The translations under genes and the position numbers were made by a program. From Anderseniella sp963698275 (GTDB lineage: Bacteria; Pseudomonadota; Alphaproteobacteria; Rhizobiales; Aestuariivirgaceae): a DNA stretch of 64,000 nucleotides. Numbering within the stretch: position 1 is the stretch's first letter; each line of letters begins with the position of its first letter. Shown in pieces: positions 1-8,057 of the stretch. The notes under the pieces were generated by a model. That model made no database searches, was not told the DNA's origin, and saw only the letters and a list, made by a program, of their open reading frames with translations. The stretch covers positions 620,001 to 684,000 of the forward strand of contig CAVOQE010000001.1 in the NCBI GenBank assembly GCA_963698275.1, written 5' to 3'.

Positions 1-77
1 AAATGGCAGCCCACGCAGGCCACAGTTTCCCCGAACTGCTGACCTGGATGATCAATGATGCAGGATTGGACCGGTGA
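1..77 (+). CDS. ddl: D-alanine--D-alanine ligase, C-terminal end (partial)
   Basis: Only the last 24 codons are in the window; the reading frame enters from the left edge and stops at 75-77. The visible tail (AAHAGHSFPELLTWM and on to GLDR) matches the end of Ddl, the cytoplasmic ATP-grasp ligase that makes the D-Ala-D-Ala dipeptide for peptidoglycan. The GTG start of ftsQ overlaps the stop codon (GTGA), and ddl lies directly upstream of ftsQ in many alphaproteobacteria, which supports the call. The catalytic part cannot be seen. Confidence 0.8.
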   Translation, partial: MAAHAGHSFPELLTWMINDAGLDR

Positions 78-961
78 GCGGCATGTCAATTATTCGCAAG
101 TTTCGCAAATTGCGCCGGGCTCCTTTGTGGGCTGTCGCCTCCAGCGCATTGCAGGCAGGTGAGCGTATAGCCAATCGCCGCACAAGCCGAATACTGGTGC
201 GTTCAAGCGCGGTTGGCATGCTGGCGCTGGTCACCGGGTACGGCTTGCTTGTGGGAGATCACCTGTCGGATCCATCGAGCGGGACGCGCGGCCTGCCGGC
301 GCAGGTCTCGTCGTATTTCGGCTATGCGGCTGAACAAATCCGGATTACCGGCCTGAAGCGAATGGGTGGAGCAACTGTGCTTAAAGCCATTGGCATCAAA
401 CCAGGCGGTTCGCTCATTGGATTTGATGCAAACAATGCACGGTCGATTCTGCTCAATCTGGATTGGGTACAGGAAGCCAGCGTGCGGGTCCTGCCGCCCA
501 ACCGGATCGAAATCGAAATTGGTGAGCGGGAACCGTTTGCCGTCTGGCAACGCGACGGCAATTATTATGTCATCGACCGTGAGGGTGCCGCTATTGCCAG
601 TTTTGAAGCGCACAAGTTCCCGCACCTGATGCTGGTGTCGGGCGAAGGCGCACAGGAAAGCGTTTCGCAACTTGTTAACCAACTTGAAGCATGGCCTGAG
701 TTACACTCAAGGATCAAGGCTGCGGCACGTGTGGGGAAACGCCGGTGGTCCTTGTATTTCGCTGGTGGACGGCAGGCTCTATTGCCTGAAAGGGAAGTGG
801 AACAGGCCCTCGCCAATTTGACAGACCTGGATGCGCGGTATGGTGTTCTGGCATCGGGAATAGAGCAGGTGGACCTTCGTCTCGCCGGTTCTGCAGTGTT
901 GGTTCCGTTTGATGGCGCCAAGGTGGATGCGGACCGCAAAGTTGCTTTGCGTAATCGCTGA
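74..961 (+). CDS. ftsQ: cell division protein FtsQ
   Basis: FtsQ is a bitopic inner-membrane divisome protein that links early and late division proteins. The 295-residue product has a basic cytoplasmic head, one hydrophobic segment at about residues 43-62, and a periplasmic POTRA domain from about residue 89 (IRITGLKRMGG, then LDWVQEASVRVLPPNRIEI), followed by the FtsQ beta domain. Length is normal for alphaproteobacteria. The GTG start overlaps the ddl stop codon, indicating translational coupling. ftsA follows after 60 bp, as expected for this cluster. Confidence 0.95.
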   Translation: MSGMSIIRKFRKLRRAPLWAVASSALQAGERIANRRTSRILVRSSAVGMLALVTGYGLLVGDHLSDPSSGTRGLPAQVSSYFGYAAEQIRITGLKRMGGATVLKAIGIKPGGSLIGFDANNARSILLNLDWVQEASVRVLPPNRIEIEIGEREPFAVWQRDGNYYVIDREGAAIASFEAHKFPHLMLVSGEGAQESVSQLVNQLEAWPELHSRIKAAARVGKRRWSLYFAGGRQALLPEREVEQALANLTDLDARYGVLASGIEQVDLRLAGSAVLVPFDGAKVDADRKVALRNR

Positions 962-1021
962 ACCAGGCCGGCCGGCTGCGGTGCTGGGTGTATAGGTTGT
1001 TTGAGTAGGTTTTTGAGTTTC

Positions 1022-2344
1022 ATGAAAGTTGTGCCTTTTCCATCTTCGTCCGCACATGGCGGATCGACCCATGCATCTGTACCTTCGATTATTGCGGCAC
1101 TGGATATCGGTTCCACCAAGATTTGCTGCCTGATCGGGTCCATTGATGGCCGCAGGCGCCGGGCTGTTGATGAAACGGTGCCGCAAATCAAGGTCATTGG
1201 TGCCGGTCATTGCCGTTCGCAGGGTGTGAACGGTGGCGCCATTACCGACCTGGATGATGCCGAACGCGCGCTGCGCACCGCAATCGATCAGGCTGAACGC
1301 ATGGCCGGCCGCACAATTTCCGATGTCTATGTGAACATGTCTGGTGGCCGCACCCTGAGTGTGCATGTAACCGGCCAGGCTGTACTCGGCCATCAGGCTG
1401 TTGACGAGGCGGCCAAGCGCCGGGCCGCGGTTAATGCCATGTCGAAAGTAGAGACCGGCGGTCGCGCCGTTCTGCATGCATCGGTGATACAGTATCGCCT
1501 TGACGGCGCGCGCGGCGTGCGTGAACCGGCAGGCATGCACGGCAGCACACTGACTGCGGAGATGAATGTCGTTCTGGCAGATCCGCACGCCATCACAAAT
1601 CTTGGCATCCTGCTGGAGCGCTGCCATCTGGATGCGGTCGGATTCGTCGTCGCGCCCTATGCTGCGGCGCGCTCGGTTCTGCTGGCTGATGAAATGGAAC
1701 TGGGTGTTGCCGTCATCGAGCTTGGCGGCGGCACCACATCATATGCAGTGTTCAACGAAGGCATGCTGGCTCATGCTGACATGGTCCCGGTGGGGTCCCA
1801 CCACGTAACCACTGACATAGCCCGTGGTCTCAACACAACCATCGCGCATGCAGAGCGGGTCAAGACATTGTGGGGGTCAACCGTTCCGGCCCAGCTTGAT
1901 GAGCGTGAATTGATTACCTGCCCGATCCTCGGTGAAACCGGCAGTGATGCGGTGCAGAGCATTCCGCGGTCGATGATCTGTGGCGTGGTCCGCCCGCGCA
2001 TGGAAGAGATATTTGAAATCATCCGGGACCGGCTGGATGAAGTGCCTGCGGCACGGCATTTTGTGCGCCGCGTGGTGCTGACAGGTGGTGGCGGCCAGTT
2101 GAACGGCGTTGAGCAACTGGCGGGAGAGATTCTTGGCCGGCGGGTTCGGGTGGCAAATCCATCGCGCTTTGACGGCTTGCCGGACGCCCTGTCTACACCG
2201 GGGTTCTGTGTCGCAACGGGCCTGCTGCGCTACGGCCTGATGCCGGATGAGCAGGCGGCAAATCTCGGTGCGCTGATTGCAGGCGCAGGCCATGACAGCA
2301 GCTATTTCAGGCGTGTCGGTCAGTGGCTCAAGGAAAGCTTCTGA
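1022..2344 (+). CDS. ftsA: cell division protein FtsA
   Basis: FtsA is the actin-like ATPase that tethers FtsZ filaments to the membrane. The phosphate-1 motif (IIAALDIGSTKICCLIG) lies near the N terminus, a second nucleotide-binding motif (AVIELGGGTTSYAVF) near the middle, and an adenosine motif (VVLTGGGGQLNGVEQL) in the last third. The C terminus (GQWLKESF) is the expected amphipathic membrane-targeting helix. I start at ATG 1022; an in-frame TTG at 1001 would add seven residues. Unusually, ftsZ does not follow directly: about 2.7 kb of other sequence intervenes. Confidence 0.95.
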   Translation: MKVVPFPSSSAHGGSTHASVPSIIAALDIGSTKICCLIGSIDGRRRRAVDETVPQIKVIGAGHCRSQGVNGGAITDLDDAERALRTAIDQAERMAGRTISDVYVNMSGGRTLSVHVTGQAVLGHQAVDEAAKRRAAVNAMSKVETGGRAVLHASVIQYRLDGARGVREPAGMHGSTLTAEMNVVLADPHAITNLGILLERCHLDAVGFVVAPYAAARSVLLADEMELGVAVIELGGGTTSYAVFNEGMLAHADMVPVGSHHVTTDIARGLNTTIAHAERVKTLWGSTVPAQLDERELITCPILGETGSDAVQSIPRSMICGVVRPRMEEIFEIIRDRLDEVPAARHFVRRVVLTGGGGQLNGVEQLAGEILGRRVRVANPSRFDGLPDALSTPGFCVATGLLRYGLMPDEQAANLGALIAGAGHDSSYFRRVGQWLKESF

Positions 2345-2371
2345 TCCGGCAGCTGTCCGGGTCTGGATTAT

Positions 2372-2387
2372 GGGGTCACATGAACCC
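2372..2387. repeat. palindromic intergenic repeat, copy 1
   Basis: GGGGTCA, a two-base spacer, then TGAACCC: an imperfect inverted repeat just after the ftsA stop codon. The same motif occurs after ftsZ, after bamD and near 50024. The downstream bases (ATGTTGTTGT) also resemble the flank of the 50024 copy. Confidence 0.55.
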
Positions 2388-2428
2388 ATGTTGTTGTGGA
2401 GCGATTTTCAGATAAGGCGTTTCCCTAC

Positions 2429-3259
2429 ATGGTCCAGATTGCAAAGACGCTTTGGCGAGCAACCATAAAATTCGTAGATGACGGCGGGTCCGCGATCGCC
2501 AGCAATGTCGCCCTTTCCCTGTTGCTTTCGCTGTTTCCGTTTTTGCTGCTGGTGACGTCGCTGGTGCGCATCTGGGGCAATCCCGCCCTGGTTGATGAGG
2601 TTTTCAATCTGGTGCTTGAGCACTGGCCCGCCGACAGCGAAAAGGCGATCACGGACCAGGTCAAGATCATGGTTGCGCAAACGCCGAACGAATTTTTTTC
2701 CGCCAGTACATTTATCGCACTCATTCTGGCCACCAACGGTATTGAAAACGCCCGTGATGGTCTTAACCGGGCTTATCGGGTGGCAGAAACGCGTCCGTTC
2801 TGGTGGCGGCGCCTGCAAGGTGCAGTGTTTGTCATCATCGGTGCTTTCGGCCTTATCCTGGCCGCCTTCATTCTTATCGCAACGCCGCTGGTGTGGTCGT
2901 TCCTGGTCAACAAGCTTGCCTGGCTGGAACCGTTTTCCTTTACTGTCGGTGTGGTCAAGTATGCGCTTGCCGTTGGTGTGCTGACACTTTCGCTGTTTTC
3001 CTTTCATCGCTTCCTGCCCGATGGCAAGCGTTCGATAAGGACCACTTTCCCCGGCATCGCGTTGACCATTTCCGGCATCATTGCCGGGTCGCAACTGTTC
3101 GCGATCTATCTGCAGACAATTGCCAATTACACGGCCCTTTATGCAGGCCTGGCCGGCACCATGGTCGCCATCGTTTATCTGTACGGCCTGTCGGCGCTGA
3201 TTCTGTTTGGCGCGGAGTTCAACGCTGCTCTGGCCGAAGAAAGAGGCGCCGGGAGCTAG
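2429..3259 (+). CDS. YihY/virulence factor BrkB family membrane protein
   Basis: The product has about six hydrophobic segments and the YihY/BrkB layout: an N-terminal stretch DDGGSAIASNVALSLLLSLF, a central IALILATNGIENARDGLNRA motif, and a C-terminal LYAGLAGTMVAIVYLYGLSA helix followed by FGAEFNAAL. The molecular function of this inner-membrane family is not settled. The upstream GTG at 2396 is in frame but has no visible ribosome-binding site, so I prefer ATG 2429, giving 276 residues. It sits where ftsZ normally follows ftsA, so it was probably inserted into the division cluster. Confidence 0.85.
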   Translation: MVQIAKTLWRATIKFVDDGGSAIASNVALSLLLSLFPFLLLVTSLVRIWGNPALVDEVFNLVLEHWPADSEKAITDQVKIMVAQTPNEFFSASTFIALILATNGIENARDGLNRAYRVAETRPFWWRRLQGAVFVIIGAFGLILAAFILIATPLVWSFLVNKLAWLEPFSFTVGVVKYALAVGVLTLSLFSFHRFLPDGKRSIRTTFPGIALTISGIIAGSQLFAIYLQTIANYTALYAGLAGTMVAIVYLYGLSALILFGAEFNAALAEERGAGS

Positions 3260-3269
3260 GGTTTTTCAG

Positions 3270-4127
3270 TCACCGTTTCGGGTTGAGCGGGCGGTTGTGG
3301 GTCCAGTCATAGGTGCCGAGATCGCGTTCACGCACGGCTTGCTTCCAGCCCACATCTTCCGCGCGATGCTTGAAGTTCATGCCTTCAGGTGAGTGCCGCG
3401 TGATGCCGTCGAACACGGTTGCCATCATCTGGGTGTTGGCAAGACCCATGGCATCAATCGCCTGATTGATCACCAGTTTCTGCATCATCAACTGATTTGT
3501 GGGAACGGTCGAGATGCGCGCGGCCAGATTTTCCACGAGAGCGTCAAGCTCTGCCGGCGCCACTGCCTTGTGCACCAGGCCGATGCGTTCCGCCTCACGA
3601 CCGTCTATCCTGTCGCCGGTCAACAACATGCGTTTGGCGCCTTCCGCACCCAGCCGGTAGACCCACATGGCAGTGGTCGGACAGCCCCAGACACGGGTTG
3701 GCATATAGCCGATTTCAGCATCGTCGGCCATGACGACAAGATCGCAGCAAAGCGCAATGTCGGAGCCGCCGGCCACAGCATATCCGTTCACCTTGCAGAT
3801 CACCGGCTTGTAACTGCGCCACAAGGACATGAACAGGTCGGTGTTTCGCTTCATGAAGGCATAGTCCTTCATCGGGTCCCACGGCATCTCCTGGGTAACG
3901 GAGTTTTCGCCCGCGGTTTCCGCATAGGCCTTCAGATCATAGCCGGCACAAAATGCCCTGCCTGCGCCGCTCAGGACAATCACATGCACTTCGTCATCAG
4001 CGTTGGCGCGGGCGACGCAATCGGCAAGTTGTTGCGGGACTTCGTCATCAATGGCATTGAGAACGTCCGGGCGGTTCAGGGTGATCCGCCCGACGCGTCC
4101 GTCACCGTGATATTCTACCTTTGCCAT
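3270..4127 (-). CDS. enoyl-CoA hydratase/isomerase family (crotonase) protein
   Basis: A crotonase-fold acyl-CoA enzyme of 285 residues. The oxyanion-hole regions are recognisable (VLSGAGRAFCAGYDLKAY and GYAVAGGSDIALCCDLVV). The position of the first catalytic Glu of enoyl-CoA hydratase (GCE in the classical motif) reads GSD here, and the second catalytic Glu region (PGAGG-like) reads WGCPTT. It may therefore be an isomerase, hydrolase or lyase of the superfamily rather than a typical hydratase. The start is fixed by AGGAGG eight bases before ATG 4127. It converges with the YihY gene (10-bp gap). Confidence 0.85.
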   Translation of the reverse strand: MAKVEYHGDGRVGRITLNRPDVLNAIDDEVPQQLADCVARANADDEVHVIVLSGAGRAFCAGYDLKAYAETAGENSVTQEMPWDPMKDYAFMKRNTDLFMSLWRSYKPVICKVNGYAVAGGSDIALCCDLVVMADDAEIGYMPTRVWGCPTTAMWVYRLGAEGAKRMLLTGDRIDGREAERIGLVHKAVAPAELDALVENLAARISTVPTNQLMMQKLVINQAIDAMGLANTQMMATVFDGITRHSPEGMNFKHRAEDVGWKQAVRERDLGTYDWTHNRPLNPKR

Positions 4128-4197
4128 CGAATTGCCTCCTGCGGGTTTTTCCACGGGAGGCTCGCAAGTTGGCGTCGTCTGATCAAGTGCGGATTTC

Positions 4198-4340
4198 TAT
4201 TTAACGTGGCGGACCAGGAAGTGTTTCTTGGTGGTTTCCACAACATCCCAGTGACCTTCAAATCCGTTTGGAATGATGACGCTGTCACCGGCGCGGAAAT
4301 CTTTCACGGTTCCGTCCTTGCCGATATCCACCCAACCCTA
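4198..4340 (-). pseudogene. cupin-domain protein, C-terminal remnant
   Basis: Read on the minus strand, this short segment encodes GWVDIGKDGTVKDFRAGDSV, then an IIPNGFEGHWDVVE-like strand and a C-terminal KKHFLVRHVK before TAG. That pattern fits the end of a small single-domain cupin (DUF861 type). There is no start codon or N-terminal half. It abuts the remnant of an FAD oxidoreductase without a gap, so a deletion probably joined two genes. Non-functional as it stands. Confidence 0.6.
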
Positions 4341-4346
4341 CCATGA

Positions 4347-4855
4347 ATAGTCCAGATCAATGCCGGTCAGGGCCGAAAATTTCCTGTAAAGACTTTGCTG
4401 TAAACGCTCGAGATGTTTGGGGTTTTCCGCATCTGCGCCGGTTATGGCACTGCGGCTGCCGATCTGCACGCAGCCGTCCGGAAGAAAACGGTAATAGTGG
4501 CGCAATGTCCGGCTGTCGCAAGCGCAACCGTTTTGGCGCGCACGGTGCCACCGGGAGTGGCCAGGTGATTGACGCCGTTCACGGTTTTCCAGCCCATGAC
4601 CGGACTCGCCGGGTGAATCTTCACCCCGAGTTTGCGGGCCAGTTTCATGTAACCCGACGCCAGTTTTGCTGCGTGAATGGAAATGCCGTCACGCTCCATC
4701 AATGCGCCTGCTGCTTCTTCATCCCTGATGACTGTTTGGTGCAGTTTTTCCCGTGACATGATGCGGGACTTGTAGCCAAATACCTCGTTGAGCAGTTTGA
4801 ATTCAGCTTCCGGTTTAGCCATAACTGAATGGTCCCATACCCTCAGATTCGACAA
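4347..4855 (-). pseudogene. FAD-dependent oxidoreductase (DadA/DAO family) remnant
   Basis: Minus-strand codons 4855-4497 read as the middle of a DAO-family amine or amino-acid oxidase (KLLNEVFGYKSRIMSREKL, ASGYMKLARKLGVKIHPAS, GTVRAKTVALATAG). The frame then shifts and continues at about 4500-4347 as YYRFLPDGCVQIGSRSAITG and TGIDLDYSW before a stop. The N-terminal FAD-binding Rossmann motif is missing, and several dozen residues are absent at the shift point. It is a decayed gene between the crotonase and ftsZ. Related enzymes include gamma-glutamylputrescine oxidase and D-amino-acid dehydrogenase; the substrate cannot be told. Confidence 0.65.
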
Positions 4856-4959
4856 TCTTGTGGTGCCACATTGGTGCCGGATCGTTTCTGCAACCCGTTA
4901 ACCTTTGTAAACGCGCTGCGCCGATTTATTGCAATTTTCTGCACTGCGGTAAGGTCGCG

Positions 4960-4974
4960 TTAACCATTTGTTAG
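4960..4974 (+). promoter_or_regulatory. CtrA-like binding site upstream of ftsZ
   Basis: TTAA-CCATTTG-TTAG matches the CtrA consensus TTAA-N7-TTAA at seven of eight fixed positions and contains the common half-site TTAACCAT. It lies 54 bp before the ftsZ start. In Caulobacter, CtrA represses ftsZ, so the position fits. A second TTAACC half-site lies at 4898. Confidence 0.5.
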
Positions 4975-5027
4975 TGATTTGGAAACCAAAATGGCACTCC
5001 CAGGGGATATCAATTGGATGCAAAGCC

Positions 5028-6554
5028 ATGCCTATCAAATTAACTGTACCTGACTCTACGGAGTTGAAACCGCGTATTACTGTTTTTGGCGTAGGTGGTG
5101 CAGGGGGCAATGCCGTCAACAACATGATCGAGTCCAACCTTGAAGGGGTCGAGTTCGTTGTTGCCAACACCGATGCACAGGCCATTCTGCAGAGTTCCGC
5201 AGAGCGGCGCATCCAGATGGGCACCGATTTGACACAAGGTCTCGGGGCCGGGTCACAGCCGCAGATTGGCGCCGGTGCAGCCGAAGAGGCATTGCCGGAA
5301 ATCCTGGATCATCTGGCTGGCGCGCACATGGTGTTCATCACTGCCGGTATGGGCGGTGGTACCGGCACAGGTGCAGCCCCCGTAATTGCGCGCGCAGCAA
5401 AGGAGCAGGGCATCCTGACGGTTGGAGTTGTCACCAAGCCGTTCCACTTTGAAGGCCAGCGCCGCATGCTGACGGCGGACCGCGGCATTGAACAGCTCAC
5501 CCAGCACGTCGATACGCTTATTGTCATCCCGAACCAGAACCTGTTCCGTGTCGCCAATGAGAAGACAACCTTTGCGGCTGCCTTCGCCATGGCGGACGAG
5601 GTGCTGTATTCCGGCGTTGCATCGATCACCGAACTTATGACCCGTGACGGGTTGATCAATCTCGACTTCGCCGACGTTCGTGCCATCATGTCCGAAATGG
5701 GCAAGGCGATGATGGGTACCGGTGAGGCCTCTGGTGAAAAGCGTGCCATTGAAGCGGCTGAAGCCGCCATTTCCAATCCATTGCTTGATGATGTATCGAT
5801 GCGCGGCGCACGCGGCCTGCTGATTTCCATCTCGGGCGGCCCTGACCTGACGCTGTACGAAGTCGATGAAGCCGCGACCCGTATTCGCGAGGAAGTCGAT
5901 CCCGAAGCCAACATCATACTGGGCGCAACCTTCGATGAAAAACTTGAAGGCACCATGCGGGTGTCGGTTGTTGCAACTGGGCTGGCAGAGGAATTCCTGC
6001 AGGGCAGCGACGATGCTGAGGCAGAAACTGACGAGGAAGAATCCGGCTACGGCTACGCCACTCCCCAGCCTGCCGCAAAGACTTTAGCCCCGGCGCCTGT
6101 GGCCGCAAAACCCCAGGTTGAAGAGGTGGTCGAAGAAAGCATGGAAGTTGCTGCAGAGCTTCAGGAAGCTGCTGCACCGGCTCCTGCACCGCGGCCCGTC
6201 ATGGCAGAATCTACACCGAAACCGCGGCCGCAAATGCCGGCACGTGAAGAATTTCCGCCGATTGCGCGTGAGCAAATGGCGGCCGGCCCTGAAAAACTGC
6301 AACAGGTTGCAAAGGCTGCGCAGACGAAGCGCAAGGGTCTGCTGGAACGGCTGGCCAGCGTCGGACTGGGCGTGCGGCGTGACGAAGAGCCTGCACCTGC
6401 TCCCAAAGCCGCCAAGGAAGAGCCGAAAATGCAGCGCCCGCAGTCTGCAGCGCAGGCCCAGGGAAATGTGCATCCGCTTCAGCCTGCCATTGATCCATCG
6501 CTTGATGATGACCAGTTGGAAATCCCGGCGTTCCTGCGCAGGCAATCCAACTGA
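5028..6554 (+). CDS. ftsZ: cell division protein FtsZ
   Basis: FtsZ is the tubulin-like GTPase that forms the cytokinetic ring. The 508-residue product opens with the typical alphaproteobacterial sequence ELKPRITVFGVGGAGGNA and carries the tubulin signature GGGTGTGAAPVIA at about residues 107-119. The GTPase and activation domains end near residue 320. A long Pro/Ala/Glu-rich linker follows, closing with the conserved C-terminal peptide DDQLEIPAFLRRQ that binds FtsA and other partners. I start at ATG 5028, where homologues begin; an in-frame upstream codon at 4968 would add 20 unrelated residues. A terminator follows at 6594. Confidence 0.97.
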   Translation: MPIKLTVPDSTELKPRITVFGVGGAGGNAVNNMIESNLEGVEFVVANTDAQAILQSSAERRIQMGTDLTQGLGAGSQPQIGAGAAEEALPEILDHLAGAHMVFITAGMGGGTGTGAAPVIARAAKEQGILTVGVVTKPFHFEGQRRMLTADRGIEQLTQHVDTLIVIPNQNLFRVANEKTTFAAAFAMADEVLYSGVASITELMTRDGLINLDFADVRAIMSEMGKAMMGTGEASGEKRAIEAAEAAISNPLLDDVSMRGARGLLISISGGPDLTLYEVDEAATRIREEVDPEANIILGATFDEKLEGTMRVSVVATGLAEEFLQGSDDAEAETDEEESGYGYATPQPAAKTLAPAPVAAKPQVEEVVEESMEVAAELQEAAAPAPAPRPVMAESTPKPRPQMPAREEFPPIAREQMAAGPEKLQQVAKAAQTKRKGLLERLASVGLGVRRDEEPAPAPKAAKEEPKMQRPQSAAQAQGNVHPLQPAIDPSLDDDQLEIPAFLRRQSN

Positions 6555-6593
6555 TTCAAACGCCTTGGGGTCAGGTTCTGATATTGTTGCGTG

Positions 6594-6627
6594 CTGATCT
6601 GGTTTAAGCCGGATCAGGGTGCTTTTT
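6594..6627 (+). terminator. rho-independent terminator after ftsZ
   Basis: CTGATCTGG, a six-base loop (TTTAAG) and CCGGATCAG form a nine-pair stem with one T-G pair. GGTGC and a run of five T follow. It starts 40 bp after the ftsZ stop codon. Confidence 0.65.
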
Positions 6628-6686
6628 GGTTGAAACAACCAAGACTCATGAACCTGATCGCTTTCAAAGAGGTACAGCAACTTTAT

Positions 6687-6702
6687 GGGTTCTCATGAAC
6701 CC
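6687..6702. repeat. palindromic intergenic repeat, copy 2
   Basis: GGGTTC-TCAT-GAACCC, perfect six-base arms. The preceding sequence (CTGATCGCTTTCAA, then GTAC and an AGCA-rich stretch) recurs before the copy near 53830, so the repeat unit may be about 60 bp long. Confidence 0.55.
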
Positions 6703-6861
6703 GTATTGGTCCAGGCCAGCCATATTTCCGCCCGGTTGATGCACCATTCCACATGTACAAACCGACGTGCAAAGCTGGCTGTATAATGCTTTTTGCGTTA
6801 GTCTTGAGGGAACATGGCCTGGTGAACACTGATTCAGGCCGGAATTCAGCGGAGTAGAGCG

Positions 6862-7770
6862 TTGCCGTCTAAGTCCAAATTTACGACACTGACCATGTTT
6901 TGCGCAGCAGGTATCATGCTGTCGGGTTGTGCAGGTGGCAATCTGAGTGACTACCTGCCCGGTGGCGACGACGACAGTTCGGGTTCTTCACAAGGCTTCA
7001 GCCTGTTTGGCGGTGGCGATGCAGTGGCGCCCGATCTTGGCAACGATCCGGACGGTGCGCCCATCGCGCAGATGTACAATGCGGGCGTCAAGGACGTGCG
7101 CAACGAAGAATTTCGCGCTGCAGTGAAGAAATTTACCGAGGTGGAGCGCCAGCACCCGTATTCGAAGTGGGCCACCAAGGCCATCCTGATGCAGGCCTAT
7201 TCGCAGTACCGGCGCAGTGCCCATCCGGAATCCATTGCGGCGGCCCAGCGCTTTATCCAGTTGCATCCGGGACATCAGGATGCAGCCTATGCGCAGTATC
7301 TTATAGCGCTCAATCACTATGAGCAGATCAACGATGTTCGCCGCGACCCGACTGCTGCGCGCAAGTCGCTGGCCGAGCTTGAGGAGGTGGCGCGGCGCTA
7401 TCCCAACACATCCTATGCCCAAGATGCAGCCGGCAAAGCTTCATTGGCGCGTGATATCCTGGCCGGCAAGGAGATGGAAGTCGGCCGGCATTATCAGCGC
7501 AAGAAGTCATTTCTCGCAGCGATCAACAGATACAAGACCGTCGTCAAGAAGTATCAGACCTCGACCCACACGCCCGAAGCCCTGTACCGGCTTACAGAAA
7601 ACTATATGCAGTTGGGTATCCGCTCCGAAGCGCAGACTGCTGCTGCAGTACTGGGGCATAATTACCCCAATTCAAAGTGGTACAAGGACGCGTTCGCATT
7701 GTTGCAGGACGGTGGCTTGACCCCGGTTGCCGATTCCGGTTCTTGGCTGTCGGGCATATTCGGTTCATAG
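6862..7770 (+). CDS. bamD: outer membrane assembly lipoprotein BamD (ComL)
   Basis: BamD is the essential TPR lipoprotein of the BAM complex that inserts beta-barrel proteins in the outer membrane. The 302-residue product has a lipoprotein signal with lipobox LSGC (Cys at about residue 23). An acidic, Ser/Gly-rich linker and TPR-like helices follow, with family motifs such as FTEVERQHPYSKWATKAILM and FIQLHPGHQDAAYAQYLIAL. The start is TTG 6862, with a purine-rich site (GCGGAG) upstream. bamD between ftsZ and recN is the usual alphaproteobacterial order, apart from the missing lpxC. Confidence 0.93.
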   Translation: MPSKSKFTTLTMFCAAGIMLSGCAGGNLSDYLPGGDDDSSGSSQGFSLFGGGDAVAPDLGNDPDGAPIAQMYNAGVKDVRNEEFRAAVKKFTEVERQHPYSKWATKAILMQAYSQYRRSAHPESIAAAQRFIQLHPGHQDAAYAQYLIALNHYEQINDVRRDPTAARKSLAELEEVARRYPNTSYAQDAAGKASLARDILAGKEMEVGRHYQRKKSFLAAINRYKTVVKKYQTSTHTPEALYRLTENYMQLGIRSEAQTAAAVLGHNYPNSKWYKDAFALLQDGGLTPVADSGSWLSGIFGS

Positions 7771-7778
7771 ACCAATAT

Positions 7779-7794
7779 GGGGTCAGGTGAACCC
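7779..7794. repeat. palindromic intergenic repeat, copy 3
   Basis: GGGGTCA-GG-TGAACCC, nine bases after the bamD stop codon, followed by GTGAACCTGATCT. Same family as the copies at 2372, 6687 and 50024. Confidence 0.5.
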
Positions 7795-8057
7795 GTGAAC
7801 CTGATCTGTAACCTCGCGACTGTTCTCGAATTCCAGTTTTTTGGTTTTAGCACCACCCCATGACGGCAACCGTGGCTGCGGCACCGGACTTCCGGCAAAA
7901 TTCATTCAAAATATGGCCGGTCATACCCATGTTGATATTTGTCAACAGGCCCTGGCTGTCAGCGAGTTGACCGCAGCCTTCACATCAGGTTCTTTTACGT
8001 GCCGGGGCGATGTTGCGTGCCAAAACTGGCGCAACTGCCAAACAGTAAGGGTCGGTC

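Larger units (their letters stand above)
6555..6861 (+). other. ftsZ-bamD intergenic region, no lpxC
   Basis: These 307 bases hold the ftsZ terminator, a copy of the GGGTTC/GAACCC palindrome and presumably the bamD promoter. I see no reading frame worth calling. In many alphaproteobacteria lpxC sits here; this space is far too short for it. Confidence 0.6.

Noticed and set aside
3393..4346. 317-codon plus-strand frame
   Set aside because: It is antisense to the crotonase gene and the cupin relic; the minus-strand frame has clear motifs and a strong ribosome-binding site.
4968..5027. 20-residue N-terminal extension of FtsZ
   Set aside because: Homologues start at MPIKLTVPD-like sequence; the extension overlaps the CtrA-like site and has no family resemblance.
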